A stretch of 64,000 nucleotides of DNA from Ichthyophis bannanicus. Lineage: Eukaryota; Chordata; Amphibia; Gymnophiona; Ichthyophiidae. The notes under the pieces are model-generated. The model was not told where the DNA came from and searched no databases. It worked only from the letters and a program-made list of their open reading frames with translations. The stretch spans positions 705,531,637-705,595,636 of the forward strand of contig CM066033.1 of assembly GCA_033557465.1 (NCBI GenBank), in the 5' to 3' direction. The first letter of the stretch is position 1. Every line of letters begins with the position of its first letter. The position numbers and the translations under genes are program-made. Positions 22,410-33,208 of the stretch are shown here, piece by piece.

Positions 22410-23950
22410 CGTTCCAGGTATGGTTGTAGTCTCTATTGAATAATCTTCAGTAGAATCTTGCTGGCATGTGGGATCAGAGTGATTGTGCGATAATTTCCAC
22501 AGTCCGTTGGATCACCTTTCTTTAGTATTGGTATAAACACAGATCTCTGAGTTCTGCAATTGCCTCTTTTTCTCCTCTGGCTTTAGCTTCTCTGTGTTTC
22601 TGGGCCATTTTCAGAGTTTCTTCAGTCATCCATTTTGGTTGTTTTTGCTTTTTCACTTGTAGAAACTTCTTGCTTTCTTCGAACACAACCTTCTTGATGT
22701 CATCCCATAACTCTTCTGGAATTCTGTCATTTGTGTGTACGGCAGCAAATCGTTTCTGAAGGCAGTCTTTTAATTCCAGTGGTATATCCTCAAGGTCATA
22801 TTTTTCTACATTCAGGAGTAGCTTGCTCTTTTTTGAGTTTGCATACTAGTAGTTGCTGACTAGTAGTCAGCTCCAGGTTTTGTTTTTGTTGATGTTATAG
22901 AGCTTTTCCATCGTTGACGTCCACAGATGTAGTCAATTTGATTTTTGTACAATCCATTGGGTGAAGTCCATATGTACAGTCATTGCTTGTGTTGCTGGAA
23001 GAAGGCATTTGAGATGAATAGATTGTTGGTCTTGTAGAATTCTATGTCTTTCTCCGGCTTCATTTCTGTTGCCAAATCCATATTATCCAACCATTTTGCC
23101 GCCTTCTTTTTTGCCATCCTTTCTGTTCCAGTCACCCCATGACTATTAACATATCCTGTTTGCATGTTCTGTCAATTTCAGCTTGTACTTGTTCATACAA
23201 CTTATCAATTTCATCCTTTCCTGCTGCTGTTGTTGGGGCATATACTTGAACTATAGTTGTGTTTATAGGCATTCCTCATAGACGAATAGAAATTTAGCAA
23301 TCGCTGACTGCATTGTGCTTCATTACAGTTCTTGCAAGTTTTTTCTTGATTATAAATGCAACACCATTTCTTCTTTGTCTTTCATTTCCAGCATAGTAGA
23401 CCATGTGATCATCCGATACAATGTGCCTTATTCCAGTCCATTTCAGTTCGCTGACACCCAGCAGATCAAGTTGTGCACATTCCATTTCATTCCTTGACCA
23501 CCTCCAACTTCCGTTGGTTCATGCTTCATACATTCCATGTCCCAATATGTAAGACATCTTTGCAGCTTCTGACTCTCATTTCATGTGCATCTACATCAGC
23601 AGTCAAATATTCCAAGAGCTTTGATCCAACTGCATCATAAATGCTAACTTTACTCTGAAAAGTCTTCAGCTCCTCCCCAGTAGACAGTTGAGTGTCTTCC
23701 GATTTGGAGGTCTCGCCTTCCAGCACTATAGTGCAATTTGTTTTGTTGTGACTATCCATTGGGTTTTCATGGCAAGATATGGAAGTAGATTGCCAGGCCT
23801 TTCTTCCGCTTTTAAGTTTAGTGTTGTTGCCATTGTCACAGAAATGTGATTCTCTGCCGCCAACACTGTCCCATTCTGCTGCTGCCCAGATAGATGGTTT
23901 TTCTTGGTCTGGCATCTCAGCTGAGACCTGTCCATCTTGGCAGACTCTGC
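22410..23950 (-). pseudogene. RTE-type LINE, 5' half (endonuclease and start of RT)
   Basis: On the minus strand, from about 23950: a short N-terminal region leading to H-I-G-T-W-N-V near 23530, then L-G-V-S-E-L-K-W-T-G and D-D-H-M-V-Y-Y-A-G-N, then R-R-N-G-V-A-F-I-I-K-K (endonuclease, about 23485-23294), then V-Y-A-P-T-T, and near 22540-22430 the RT entry K-K-G-D-P-T-D-C-G-N-Y-R-T-I-T-L. This order and wording are those of the RTE/BovB clade. Frameshifts and stops break it. The RT continues at 17935 after the nested insertion, with a small part missing. Confidence 0.75.
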
Positions 23951-24115
23951 CAGTATTTAAACTACCGATAGCTTAGCCCTCAACATCACTGATGTGCACA
24001 AGCCCTCACAACATGACAAGCTGCAAACCAAGTGAGATATACAGCCATTACAGAAGTAATTTCTGGACCAGTGATTAGCATAGTAACATAGCTATGAGGT
24101 GTGTCTCCCATGGAC
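23951..24115. other. No feature seen
   Basis: A short unassigned interval between the RTE LINE and DIRS copy b. Confidence 0.4.
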
Positions 24116-25960
24116 GCTGCAGGCCAAGGCCAGTCTGATTGCAGAGTAAGAATTTGATAAAAGTATGGTTCTGGAGAGTCCCAGCTGGGTCATTGTGACA
24201 ATAGATGCCAGTCTGGCTGGTTGGAGAGCTCATTGTCTCTCAGAGACAGATGGCTCAGGGTTGGTGGTCAATCTCACAGTCCAATTGTTAATGACCTGGT
24301 CAGAGACAAGGGCCATCTGCAGGCCTTTGAGCCCCTGATCTGAGGTAGAGTAGTCAGGGTCTTGTCTGACAAGGCCACTGCAGTGGCTTATCTGAGCTGT
24401 TAAGAAGACACAAAGAGTTCAGAGGAAACTGCATTGATGTTTCAGTGGGCGGAGATACGTTTCCCATGGCTGTCTGTAGTGCACATAGTGGGCATTGAAA
24501 ATGAACAAGTGGATTTTCTCGGCAGACACCTCTGGGATCCCAGAGAGTGGGAGTTATCTGAGAAGGCTTTTTCTCTCAGTAGAGCATGGTGGAGCATTCC
24601 AGAGATGAATATGATGGCATCAAGACAGTCCACAAAATCTCCTCACTTATTCAGTCATCTCAAAGAATGGTGATTAGCCAGAAATAGACACCCTATGGTA
24701 GCCATGCACAGAGACTGATGTTCTCTGTATTTCCTTCCTAGTCCCTCATAGGGTGTGTAATTTAAAGAGTAGCAGCACATCCTGGTCTAGGGGTCCCTGT
24801 GGTGCTAAATTGGCCCAAGCACCTATGGTATGCATACTTGATCAGGCTTAAGGTAAAAAGGACCTCAGACTCCCACAGGAAAGGTCCATCTCACTTCTAT
24901 TTCAGCTTGGCCCTTAAGAAGTCATATCTAGGATGAAAGGGTTACTGAGCTGAAGTCATTACCACCCTTGTAGAGGTCTGGAAGAGATCTACCTTCTTGG
25001 CATATGCACAAGTCTGAAGAGTGTGTCTAAGCATGATGTGCAGAGCGGGTCCTCTCTCTGCTTAAGGTGCCTGTGGTGCATATTTGAGCCTTTCTACAGG
25101 AAGGTCACAAAAGAGTTTAGTAGTCAGCTCTCTGAGATCCTAGGTGGCAGCATGGGCAGGCATTTGGGGACATTTTGAGGGTACTTTGTTAGCTTAGCAC
25201 CCAAACATGGCATTTTTTCTTTTTTTAAAGAAGTCATGCATCTAAGACCCTTGATGCTCTGACTGGTTCTCTGTGGAACCTTAACCTGATTCTCAATGCA
25301 CTGAGAGGCCCTCCCTTCAAGTCAATTTGGAGGGTGTCTCTGAAAGACCTTCCACTGAAAGTGGCATTCCTAGTAGCAATTTTTTCAGCTAGAGGAATTT
25401 TAGACATTCAGGCATTATCTTGCCAGGAGCCATTTTTACATTTCATGGAGGTGGGAGTTCCATTCCAACAGTTCCTTCCTTCCTCCTAAAGGTGGACTTC
25501 CATGTGAATCAAATGGTCATGATCTCCTTTCAAAGGGAGAGCCATGGGGAAGACTTCCATACTCTGCATACATTGGATGTACATAAGGCCCTGATCAAGC
25601 ATTTGGAGGTCACCAATGAGTTCCAGAGATCTTGAGCATTTGTCCTCTTTGGGGGTCCAGAAAAGGAGAGGTTGCTACTAAGTTCACCATATTTTGATGA
25701 TTCAGAAGTGATTTCTTCAGCCCATCTGCTAGGTGGGGGGTGTGCAGGTTCATTTGACCACAGGGTTGGTGACCTGGTTGGAGTCAAATGCAATTTCTCC
25801 TAAGGAGAGTTGTAGAGCGGTGACATGGTAATCATCATCTTCTTTTTCAAAGCGTTGTAAGCTAAATGTCATGAGAGGATGTGAATTATGGAGCAGGAGT
25901 GCTGAGGGCAGGGATGGCAGGATCCTGCCCAGCATGAAGGATTGCTCTGTTGCATCCCAT
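24116..25960 (+). pseudogene. DIRS copy b: decayed RNase H and recombinase
   Basis: RNase H remnants read T-I-D-A-S-L-A-G-W (about 24198) and, in the frame 24434-24673, W-A-E-I-R, then V-V-H-I-V-G-I-E-N-E-Q-V-D-F-L-G-R-H followed by D-P-R-E-W-E-L, a DIRS-type tail. From about 25240 scattered frames match the tyrosine recombinase layout (F-H-V-N-Q-M-V region near 25500, catalytic region degraded). Gag, most of RT and the left end are absent. It is a different subfamily from copies c-g. About 25690-25960 may be the right terminal repeat, but no partner is in the window. Confidence 0.55.
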
Positions 25961-26086
25961 CCATTCAGGACTGGTCAGGTGGATAAGGAAAGAGAAATTT
26001 GGTTTTACATGCTAATTATCTTTCCTTGAGTGCTTACTAGACCAGTTCAGATTCCTGCCCTAGATTTTATATTGTTTTAGTTCAGT

Positions 26087-26269
26087 GTTTTCAAGATGGT
26101 CCTGGTGTACCCCCAGGGTCACTCTGGTTTTCAGGATATCCATAATGATGCATGAGATAGTTTTGCAAGTACTGCTGCCCTTGCATGCAAATATATCTCA
26201 TACATGTTCATTACTATATCTTGAAAAACAGATGGTTAGGGGGTATGCCAGGACCAACTTGAGAAAAAT
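26087..26269. mobile_element. Palindromic MITE
   Basis: The two halves are imperfect inverted copies: TTCAAGATGGTCCTGGTGTA at the left against the reverse complement of the right edge (TGCCAGGACCAACTTGAG), with paired CAGGATATCC / AAGATATAG and TGCATGAGATA / TATCTCATACA blocks further in. It has no coding capacity. It can fold into one long hairpin. Confidence 0.65.
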
Positions 26270-26389
26270 ATTTTAGTTGGTTCTTGTTTGAGGTCTTTGT
26301 GCTTCATTGGCATCCAGACAATTTTAGAGAAGCCTGGAGTTCTTGGTGTCTTCGGGATAGTTTGTCCAGAGAGGCTTTTTGATCCATCT

Positions 26390-27456
26390 TCCTCCCTTAT
26401 TTGAGGGGAATTTTTGGAGTTGGAGTCTTACATTAGATATGTCTCTGAAAATACCGAGGAGCATGTGACTGCTTGTGACTGTGGGAATGCCCTCTACTTC
26501 CACAGCCAGCAAGAACCCTTCCCCATTCTCCTTGGATCGGGTGGATACAAGTGCTGTTCTCGCCCGACAATCCCTTCTGAAATGTCCCGGTTCCCCACAT
26601 GTAAAACATTTATTCTGGGCATAGACAGGTCTTCTCTTAGGCTTAACTCCTGTGATTTCCCCTAGCATTGTGTTTCCTTTCTTTTCTGATTCTCCATTTT
26701 CTGGAAATTTTGAAACACCCACCTTCGCTTGGCTGACCCATCTGGCCTCGAGGAAGCGCTCCGTCAGTGAGGTTGCTTCTTTGGTGTTTTTACAGTCCTG
26801 AAGAATCAGGAAAGATTTCAACTCCGTAGGAACAGCTTCAACAAACTTCTCCAAAACAATACAGTCTAGGAGAGAATCAAGAGTTTTACCCTGTGGTTCT
26901 AACCACTTCCACACTAAGCTTTTTATGCGCTGGCATAAAGCCCGCGGTGTCTCTCCTGATTTAAGCTTGCAAGCCCTTAGATGGCGTCTATAAACCATTG
27001 GCGTCAGGCCCATTCGATCCCTTATCGCCCTCTTGACTTCTTCATAACTGGAGGCCAGATCGCTGGGCATCGCACGGTAAGCGGCTAATGCTTCACCTGT
27101 GAGTGAGGCAGCTATGCGGATTGCCCATTGATCCTTCAGCCATCCACTTAGGAATGCCACCCTTTCAAAGACTTCCATATAATCATCTATGTCGTCCTCT
27201 TTGGTTAGAGGACCAAAGGGGAGAATATTCCCTTCCCAGGCAACCCCAGTCCCTGTGAGGCTCCTAAGGAACCTGACATAGTCCTTAAGGCTTCGGTGGT
27301 CTTCTTCTGCTCCCCTATCCAGGCACTCATCAACTCTAGGAGCAGCTGCTGCTGGTCCTTCGTCATAATGGCTGCGCGTTCCTGGGACTGAGCGGCTACT
27401 TCCTGCTGCTCTCTGAACTGGTCTGCCATCCAACTCAGCAGTTGAGCTTGCTCCAT
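26390..27456 (-). pseudogene. Gmr1-type Ty3/gypsy Gag with SCAN-like region, one frameshift
   Basis: Gag is the structural protein of an LTR retrotransposon. The likely start is the ATG at 27456 (M-E-Q-A-Q-L-L), after which the first ~60 codons are Gln/Glu-rich and helical. One frameshift near 27250-27300 moves homology into the frame that runs to 26324. That part has a capsid-like segment (D-D-Y-M-E-V-F-E-R-V-A-F), then a helical region (S-Y-E-E-V-K-R-A-I through A-V-P-T-E-L-K-S-F-L) resembling SCAN domains, which derive from Gmr1-like Gag, then a CCHC knuckle C-X2-C-X4-H-X4-C at about 26567-26608. Homology is lost near 26390, and no protease or pol follows, so the element is truncated. Minus strand, downstream of the LTR at 27806-29382. 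Confidence 0.75.
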
Positions 27457-27805
27457 CTCTCCGTTGAGGCTGAAAAGAGATAAAAAAAAGAACACACCAA
27501 GTGCGGCTCTCAAACAAACACGTTTTTTTTTTTTGTTTTTTTTTTCTCCACTCTGATTAGAAACTGCTGTACCCCACCCTGGCAGCTCAATCCAGATTAA
27601 CCCTTTTTATCTACGGGTTACCTGCTGCTAGGGTTGACTCAGGCTCAGCAAAGTAGGCACGCGCTGGAATCTCAGCTCCGGTCCGTCCCTCTGCTAGTAG
27701 TCTGGTCCAGGTTTTCGTAGTTTCTTCCTTAGATTCTTCGGTATCACTGCACGTAATCCTTATGTCAGGATATGGGCTAGAAGACATCCTGCTAACTACG
27801 CCAGC
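27457..27805 (-). promoter_or_regulatory. Leader with putative primer-binding site of the gypsy element
   Basis: On the minus strand the LTR ends ...CACGACA at 27806, and two bases later TGGCGTAGTTAGCAGGAT follows (27786-27803). The TGG start and position fit a tRNA primer-binding site; I could not name the tRNA. T-rich tracts lie at 27520-27545 just before the gag start. Confidence 0.45.
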
Positions 27806-28453
27806 TGTCGTGCCCCCTACTCGCTAGGTGGTAGCCTAGGAGCAGGGGACGTGATCTCTATAAATGTCCCTTGTTTAATCACCTATGTTCCTAGCACTTG
27901 GCCTGCTGGGTAATGTAGTCGTGTAGTTGAAAAAATCAGCCGAGAAGGTTTCCATAGGCAAACAGGATTATTTATTATTTTTTTACTTCAGCCCAGTGAA
28001 CTTTTCTTTCTAGTAGTTCAAAATATCATAACATAAATTTGGATTATTTTCTCCAGTGAAACAAAAGAATAGATGCTTCTCAGGTAAACTTGCTAGAGTA
28101 CAAAAACAGCAGTGTTTCTTCACTTGAAAACAGTCAGCAACTTTCCTGCGCCAAACATCAGCTTTGGGCTCTTTAGCTTAGTTTAAAACAAAAGCTTTAT
28201 ATCCTCTAAGCTATACACAGCATTGGCTTCCTCACTGCAAGCTGTTTTATCTCTGGTACTCTTTGTTTTTTTCTCAGTTGCTATATTGCACACCCTGGCT
28301 TCCCTTATTCAAACAGTCCTTTTTGAAACACCGGCACAAGCCCAGGAGACCAGCAACTCATTTGCATAATTCACAGCACTGCACTTCTGTTAACTAAGCC
28401 TCCAGGTTTTCCTACTCTTTAAAACCTTACAGCTTTTTAGTTCTGAGATAAAC

Positions 28454-29176
28454 TAGAGATCAATCCATTTCATTGTCTGAGCAAACCTCATCTGGCAAAT
28501 ACTCTTCCATTTCCATGCTCTCAATATCAGAGTCCGTTTATAACTGATTCAACTCTGTATCAGAAATGGCAGGCTTCAGTTTCTCTAAAACTCTTAAAAC
28601 TCTCCTCAATACAGATTCCTCTCTCTGCTGAGGCTTACTAGAGGTATTATGGAGTTTCTTATCTCTTAATACACTCTGGGAGGATTTCAAGGTGCTCACC
28701 TCTCTCTTTGGATCCAAGCTCTTTCCAGACTTTACTGAAGAAGGCTCTGTTTCCATTGGCTCTCCTAGAGACACCTCTCTGCCATTCTCATAGTCAGGCT
28801 TCTCCCCCTGCTAAACTCTCTCTCTTACCAGGTTCCTCTTGTGTTCCTTACAGGGCTCATGGATAACTTCTTTACCCCTGGAAGGCTCTGCCTCTCTCAC
28901 AGTCCCTGCCTTCCTGGCAGCTTCTGCTTCTCTGGCAGACTCTACCTTCCTCCAAGAAGACAACTCTCCCTTGGAACCTCTCTGGGAACTCCCCCAGGAA
29001 CTTCTTACTGACCTGGGAGCTTGCTTGTCTCTTACTTCCCCGGAAGCCTCTCCGGAAACCTCAGAAGTTTCAGCAGTCCCAGCAGTTCCAGCCATTCCCC
29101 CAGTTCCCACCGTTCTCCTTCCTCTTGCTTCCTTCAGCTTATATGTGTGGTTTTTCCTTCTGTTCCCCAGCTCCAC
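28454..29176 (-). pseudogene. LTR-encoded reading frame, copy 2, two stops
   Basis: One frame runs from 29176 to about 28454 with stops near 28811 and 28538. It starts M-E-L-G-N-R-R-K-N, has a Gly/Ala/Thr-rich stretch, a Ser/Arg/Glu-rich stretch (R-E-A-E repeats), an E-P-M-E-T-E segment, and ends in an acidic tail E-S-M-E-M-E-E ... D-E-V ... N-E-M-D. The tail parallels those of copies 1 and 3. I do not recognise the protein. Its retention in one frame over 240 codons is notable, but composition bias could explain part of it. Confidence 0.35.
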
Positions 29177-29193
29177 CCCCCCCCCCCCCCCCC
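29176..29193. repeat. Run of 18 C
   Basis: Eighteen consecutive C on the plus strand (G on the element's sense strand), near the 5' edge of the LTR frame. A likely source of length polymorphism and of base-calling error. Confidence 0.9.
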
Positions 29194-29382
29194 ATGATCC
29201 TCGTGATCATGCCTGGTTACCATGGAGCTAGGGCATGGCTCCCTATCACTTACTTTCTGCAGGGAGTTTTTTTCTAAAGCTGGAGTTTTAACCCCTAAAC
29301 TCCTGGAGCTAATTCTTTGTTCAGAGGAAAATACCTGTTTTTTTCCTCTTTGTTTCTGCTCCCCTACATCCTCACCACCACA

Positions 29383-29837
29383 AGTGCTGTTAGCTAACTA
29401 ATCCTAACCAGTCAATGCTGAAAATCCATACTAGTCAACTAATTATTCTCCTTGCCCCAACCGTGCCTTTAAGGCTACTCATATTTTGGCCAATTAAATT
29501 TAGATGCTCAGTTTAATACATTTTCAAAGGCTTTGATCTAACTCAGACCTTACTAATCTGGCAGTATCCCTTTGAAAATCCAGCCCTGTAAAGAGAGCTT
29601 TAGGAGTTCAATAACCTGTATTTATTTTCTAAAATGGACAGAGAAATAGCACACTATTTGCCATGTATATTTTGTAGGTTGCCTGCTAATTTATTTTGAG
29701 CTTTTTTATAGCAAGGTGTAACTGGCTAAATTTGAGTTAGTAGTTAAACCTGTGCTTTTCAAAATTCCCTCCATTCATTGGTTAAATTTGGCCACCTAAA
29801 TTCACAAGGTAGTCACATTTAGTTGGTTAAAAAAGTG
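29383..29837. other. Unassigned AT-rich sequence, MITE-like
   Basis: No gene. Recurrent blocks such as TTGGCCAATTAAATTTAG and GGCTAAATTTGAGTTAG resemble MITE sequence. Similar blocks (AGCTAAATTTAGGTAC) lie at 38830-39060 beyond DIRS copy c, so copy c may have inserted into one such element. That is tentative. Confidence 0.3.
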
Positions 29838-31296
29838 GTTCTCTGTGGACAAGCAGGAAGTAAGTCTTCACCTATGGGTGATGTCCTCAACGGATTCCCA
29901 AGTGGGAATGTTCCCCAGCTTAAATTGGAAGCTTTCGGTAGGCTTCACTGTGCACACATGCCTGCCTCCTCAACTGCTGTGGCACCATCTTCTCTCCAGT
30001 CTTCTTTTTCCTTGGAGCTCCTGGGATGTGTTCCTGCCATTAATGGAAAAAGGTTTCTCTTTTCTGACCCTTTGTGGGTTGTTTTTTTGTCTTTTTGCCT
30101 AGCTTACTGCCTGCTGTTGGTTGTTTTGGCTCCAGGGCCAACATCTCTTTTTTAGGTTGTTTTTTCTTTATTGTTTTTTTTCTTTTTACGTTTTTTCCCC
30201 CACAGCTGATGAAATTGAGCCATTTGACCTTGCCACTACCGTGTTTCCCAACATGTCCAAGCCAGCCAGCGGTTTTAAAAAGTGCACTAAGTGTGCACAC
30301 CCCATTTCGATGATCAATAGGCGCAATTAGTGCCTTGGACCCGACCATCAACCCGCCTTGTGCAATCTGTGCCTGCAGATGACGGCCTCAAGGGCCAGGA
30401 GAAACAGAGGGAGTCCCTCTTTAGGCTATCAGATTCAGAATCCTTGGCCCCGGCATTGGAAGCCTCATGAGGCATGAGGCTGAGGCGGTAGCATCATGTG
30501 GGGTCCACGTGCACGCCGAGCCATGGAGCTGCGCCACTGAGCGGAGACTCTCCTTCGATCTCTGGTCGGAGTCCAGGATTGAGCTGTCATTGGCTCTGTC
30601 GATGTCGAAGGGGGCATCCGAGCACTGGGCCAAAAGCCAGATGATTTGGTACTGGAGAACCTCTCAGTGTGACGTCAAGAGCAATGGCTGGGAGTGACCT
30701 GCTAAGCTGTCCCAGTGGGAGAAGCTGACCTCTAGGGCCCAGAAGGGCTGACAGCTGTCTCTCAATGAGCCCATCATCATGGAGATCCTGTCGCAGGTGC
30801 CAAAGTTGGTGACTGAGGTTGTTATCCTAGCACCGACACCTTCGGGGATGGCAGCACTGGAGGAACATCTTCGAGCCCTCAAGGCCCACATGGCAGCAGT
30901 GATGGCCATGCAGTATGCTGGCCCCTTGATGCCATTGGCATCATCACCGCACTCTGTCTAACCCATCCTGGAGACCCATGCCCTCCCTGCCAAGGCAGAC
31001 GCATTGGGTCAGTAGTTGGAATCAACACCAGTTCTGACAGCCATTTCATTCTCCAGCATCTCGGGCTTTGATGCCACGGTGCACCATTGGTCCCACTGAT
31101 GCCTGACTTCCCCAACTGACTGGAGGTAGTGCTGGGAGAAAGTCTGATGCTATTTGATATCCTTGTGGAGTTGGACTCCAAGGGATAAGAGACTGAGGAG
31201 GAATCAGTGATGTTAGAGCCCAGGCCACCAGATCTGCCCATTGGACCCCTCCCCTCAGTATGAATGGTGGAAATCATCCCCAGAGGACATGTCATT

Positions 31297-31600
31297 TATT
31301 TATTTATTTATTTATTTATTTACATTCTCTTATATACCGCGCTATTCTGCATCAGTGCGGTTTACATTGAACAAACTGAAATTACATTGAACAGGGCATT
31401 ATAACTTGGAGATAACTATTTTACAGGGAACATGGGCTATGGAGGGTTAAGTGGCTTGCCCAAGACCACAAGGAGCACCTGTGGGACTAGAAACCCCAGT
31501 CCTTCCGGCCCAAGGTTGCTGTCCTCTAGTGGGATTAGAACCCCCGACTTTCCGGCCTGAAGTACCTTGCCCCAACCACTAGGCCACTCCTCCACTCCAC
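31297..31600 (-). mobile_element. MIR-like CORE-SINE (copy 2) with L2-type tail
   Basis: Flanked by TCATT at 31292-31296 and 31601-31605, which matches the uninterrupted Gag sequence of copy f, so the insertion is clear. On the minus strand: A box TGGCCTAGTGG (31577-31587), B box GGTTCTAATCC (31532-31542), the CORE segment, then TGTAAACCGCACTGATGCAG, GCGCGGTATATAAGAGAATG and TAAATAAATAAA. The last ~50 bp are almost the tail of the L2 LINE at 4903-4962. This is strong evidence for a SINE that borrows a LINE tail. Confidence 0.9.
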
Positions 31601-32026
31601 TCATTCCAGGACTTCATTAGGGACATGACCATGACCATACCCTTCTCCCTCGAGTCAGAGGACAAGCCGAGGGCCGAGAAGTTGGAGATCCTCCAATACC
31701 CCTCAGCTCCCAAAGAGACAGTTATGGCGCCCATGCACCGCATTCTGCAGAGGCTGCTGCTGCGAATGTGGAGATTCTTACAGTGCCTGCCATCAGCCAG
31801 TGGCTGGATTCTATGTACTGGGTTCAGAAGGCCCCAGACTTCAAGAAACCGCAGCTGCCCCACAACCCCATAGTGGTGGAATCAGCCATGAAGCGGATTA
31901 AGAGCACCAAGACCCACTCTTCGATGCCCCAGGGCAGGGAGGCCAGGACCCTTGATTCATTTGGTAGGAGATGTTTCCAGGGCTCCATGCTGGTAGCCAG
32001 GATTCTCTCATACAAGCTTTACATGA

Positions 32027-32120
32027 CATATTTTCATTGTAACAAAAACGTTCTGCTCTATGTAAACTGCTTTGACCCAGTTAAAAGCGGTATATAAGCC
32101 TAGCTAAATAAATAAATAAA
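32027..32120 (+). mobile_element. 5'-truncated L2-type tail inserted in DIRS copy c
   Basis: About 94 bp: ATGTAAACTGCTTTGACCCA, AGCGGTATATAAGCC and a TAAATAAATAAA end, another L2-type tail subfamily. TACATGA flanks it at 32020-32026 and 32121-32127. Comparison with copy f suggests about 15-20 bp of the host element are missing, so the flanking heptamer may be microhomology instead of a true duplication. Confidence 0.7.
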
Positions 32121-32860
32121 TACATGATGGGCCTGGCCAAGTTCAGCTCCCTCATTCTCTCAGAGCACCTTGATTCCTTGTATGCCCTTGTGGGCCATGG
32201 CAAGGACTGCTCAAAGTACATGGTCCAAGCCATCTATAATACCTTTGAGTCCGCTGGCTGGGTCAGAGCTGTGGGCATAGGAGCACGCGGTCTTGCTTGG
32301 CTCCAGTTATTGGACCTGGAACAGCGGGTTCAGGACAACCTGTCAGACATGCCTTGCCAAGGTGAGAACCTCTTCAGGAAACCTATGGAGGAAAGAGCAG
32401 GTGAGATTGAAAAGGAGCATGTGACCCTCTCCAGGCTCTCATGGAAGACTGCTGACCCCTCGTGCAAGAAGTACCTGAGCAAGAAGCCCTTGACCAGCGC
32501 AAGTGCCAGTACTGCCAGAACCCTCAGAATGTGCAGCCTAAGGTTCAGGCCCCTCGCTAGCAATGATGAGAGAAGCCACAGAAGACCCTGTCAGCCAAAG
32601 TCAGGCGCGGGGTTTCAGTGGGTTCCTCAGGAGCATAGCTAATCTGCCAGTACCCAAAGGGGTACCCCGTCAAGTGGGAGGGAGGGGAATGGCTTGTCCA
32701 CTTTGCCCACAGTTGGCCTCTCATCACTCTGACACTTGAGTCCTGCAGATAGTCAACAGCAGATACATGCTGCACTTTACTCAGATGCTGTCTCCTCTCT
32801 TCCCCAAGGAGTACCTCTAGACCAGCTGCATCGCAGCTTGCTGCTGGTTGAGGTCTCTAC

Positions 32861-33200
32861 CAATGTTCCCTCTAATTTTCTGTAGGCTGTGTGCACATAA
32901 AATATCAGCTGTGCAGCTTTTGAAGGAAAGTTAAATTTTTGTGCGCCACATAACGACACTCAGAGTTATATACTTTAAAATTTGACTACACATCAGAATA
33001 CAGTATGTACACCACATTGATTGCACTAGAAAACATTGTAGAACTTGTGAAAACCGTAAATAAATAACAACTTTTAAATTTTAAGACGTCTGTGGTGTTT
33101 TCTATCAGAATCAGAACCGTAATTTTTGTGCGCTCTGTTGTAAAGTATGTGCGCTCGCTCGGTGAGATGTGTGCACGCGCACAGCTTAGAGGGAACAGTG
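32861..33200. mobile_element. hAT MITE, copy 1 (340 bp)
   Basis: The ends are CAATGTTCCCTCTAA and, inverted, CACTGTTCCCTCTAA. An exact 8-bp duplication, GTCTCTAC, is at 32853-32860 and 33201-33208. It has no coding sequence, so it is a non-autonomous hAT element. A second copy is at 41201-41571. Confidence 0.9.
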
Positions 33201-33208
33201 GTCTCTAC

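Larger units (their letters stand above)
27806..29382 (-). mobile_element. Gypsy-like LTR (copy 2), about 1.58 kb, with an internal frame
   Basis: On the minus strand it starts TGTGGTGGTGAGGATG (at 29382) and ends GGGGGCACGACA (at 27806), the TG...CA pattern of LTRs. A polyadenylation signal (AATAAA, minus) lies at 27971-27976. Its ending resembles that of the solo LTR at 60747-62082 (GTGCTCGCGACA). It sits immediately upstream of the gag, so it is the 5' LTR of that element. The 5' edge is inferred from the terminal TG and from similarity to the solo LTR; there is no target duplication because the 3' part of the element is missing. Confidence 0.65.
30253..32640 (+). pseudogene. DIRS Gag, copy c, broken
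   Basis: The frame opens with A-S-G-F-K-K-C-T-K-C-A (about 30265-30300), the first half of the same zinc motif as copy d, and soon hits TAG at 30328. Later pieces in several frames match copy d Gag: P-R-A-E-K-L-E-I-L-Q-Y-P-S-A-P-K-E (about 31660), then K-K-P-Q-L-P-H-N-P-I-V-V-E-S-A-M-K and S-T-K-T-H-S-S (about 31845-31925), then R-G-L-A-W-L-Q-L and the C-terminal K-K-Y-L-S-K-K. It is interrupted by the SINE and the L2 tail. Confidence 0.7.
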
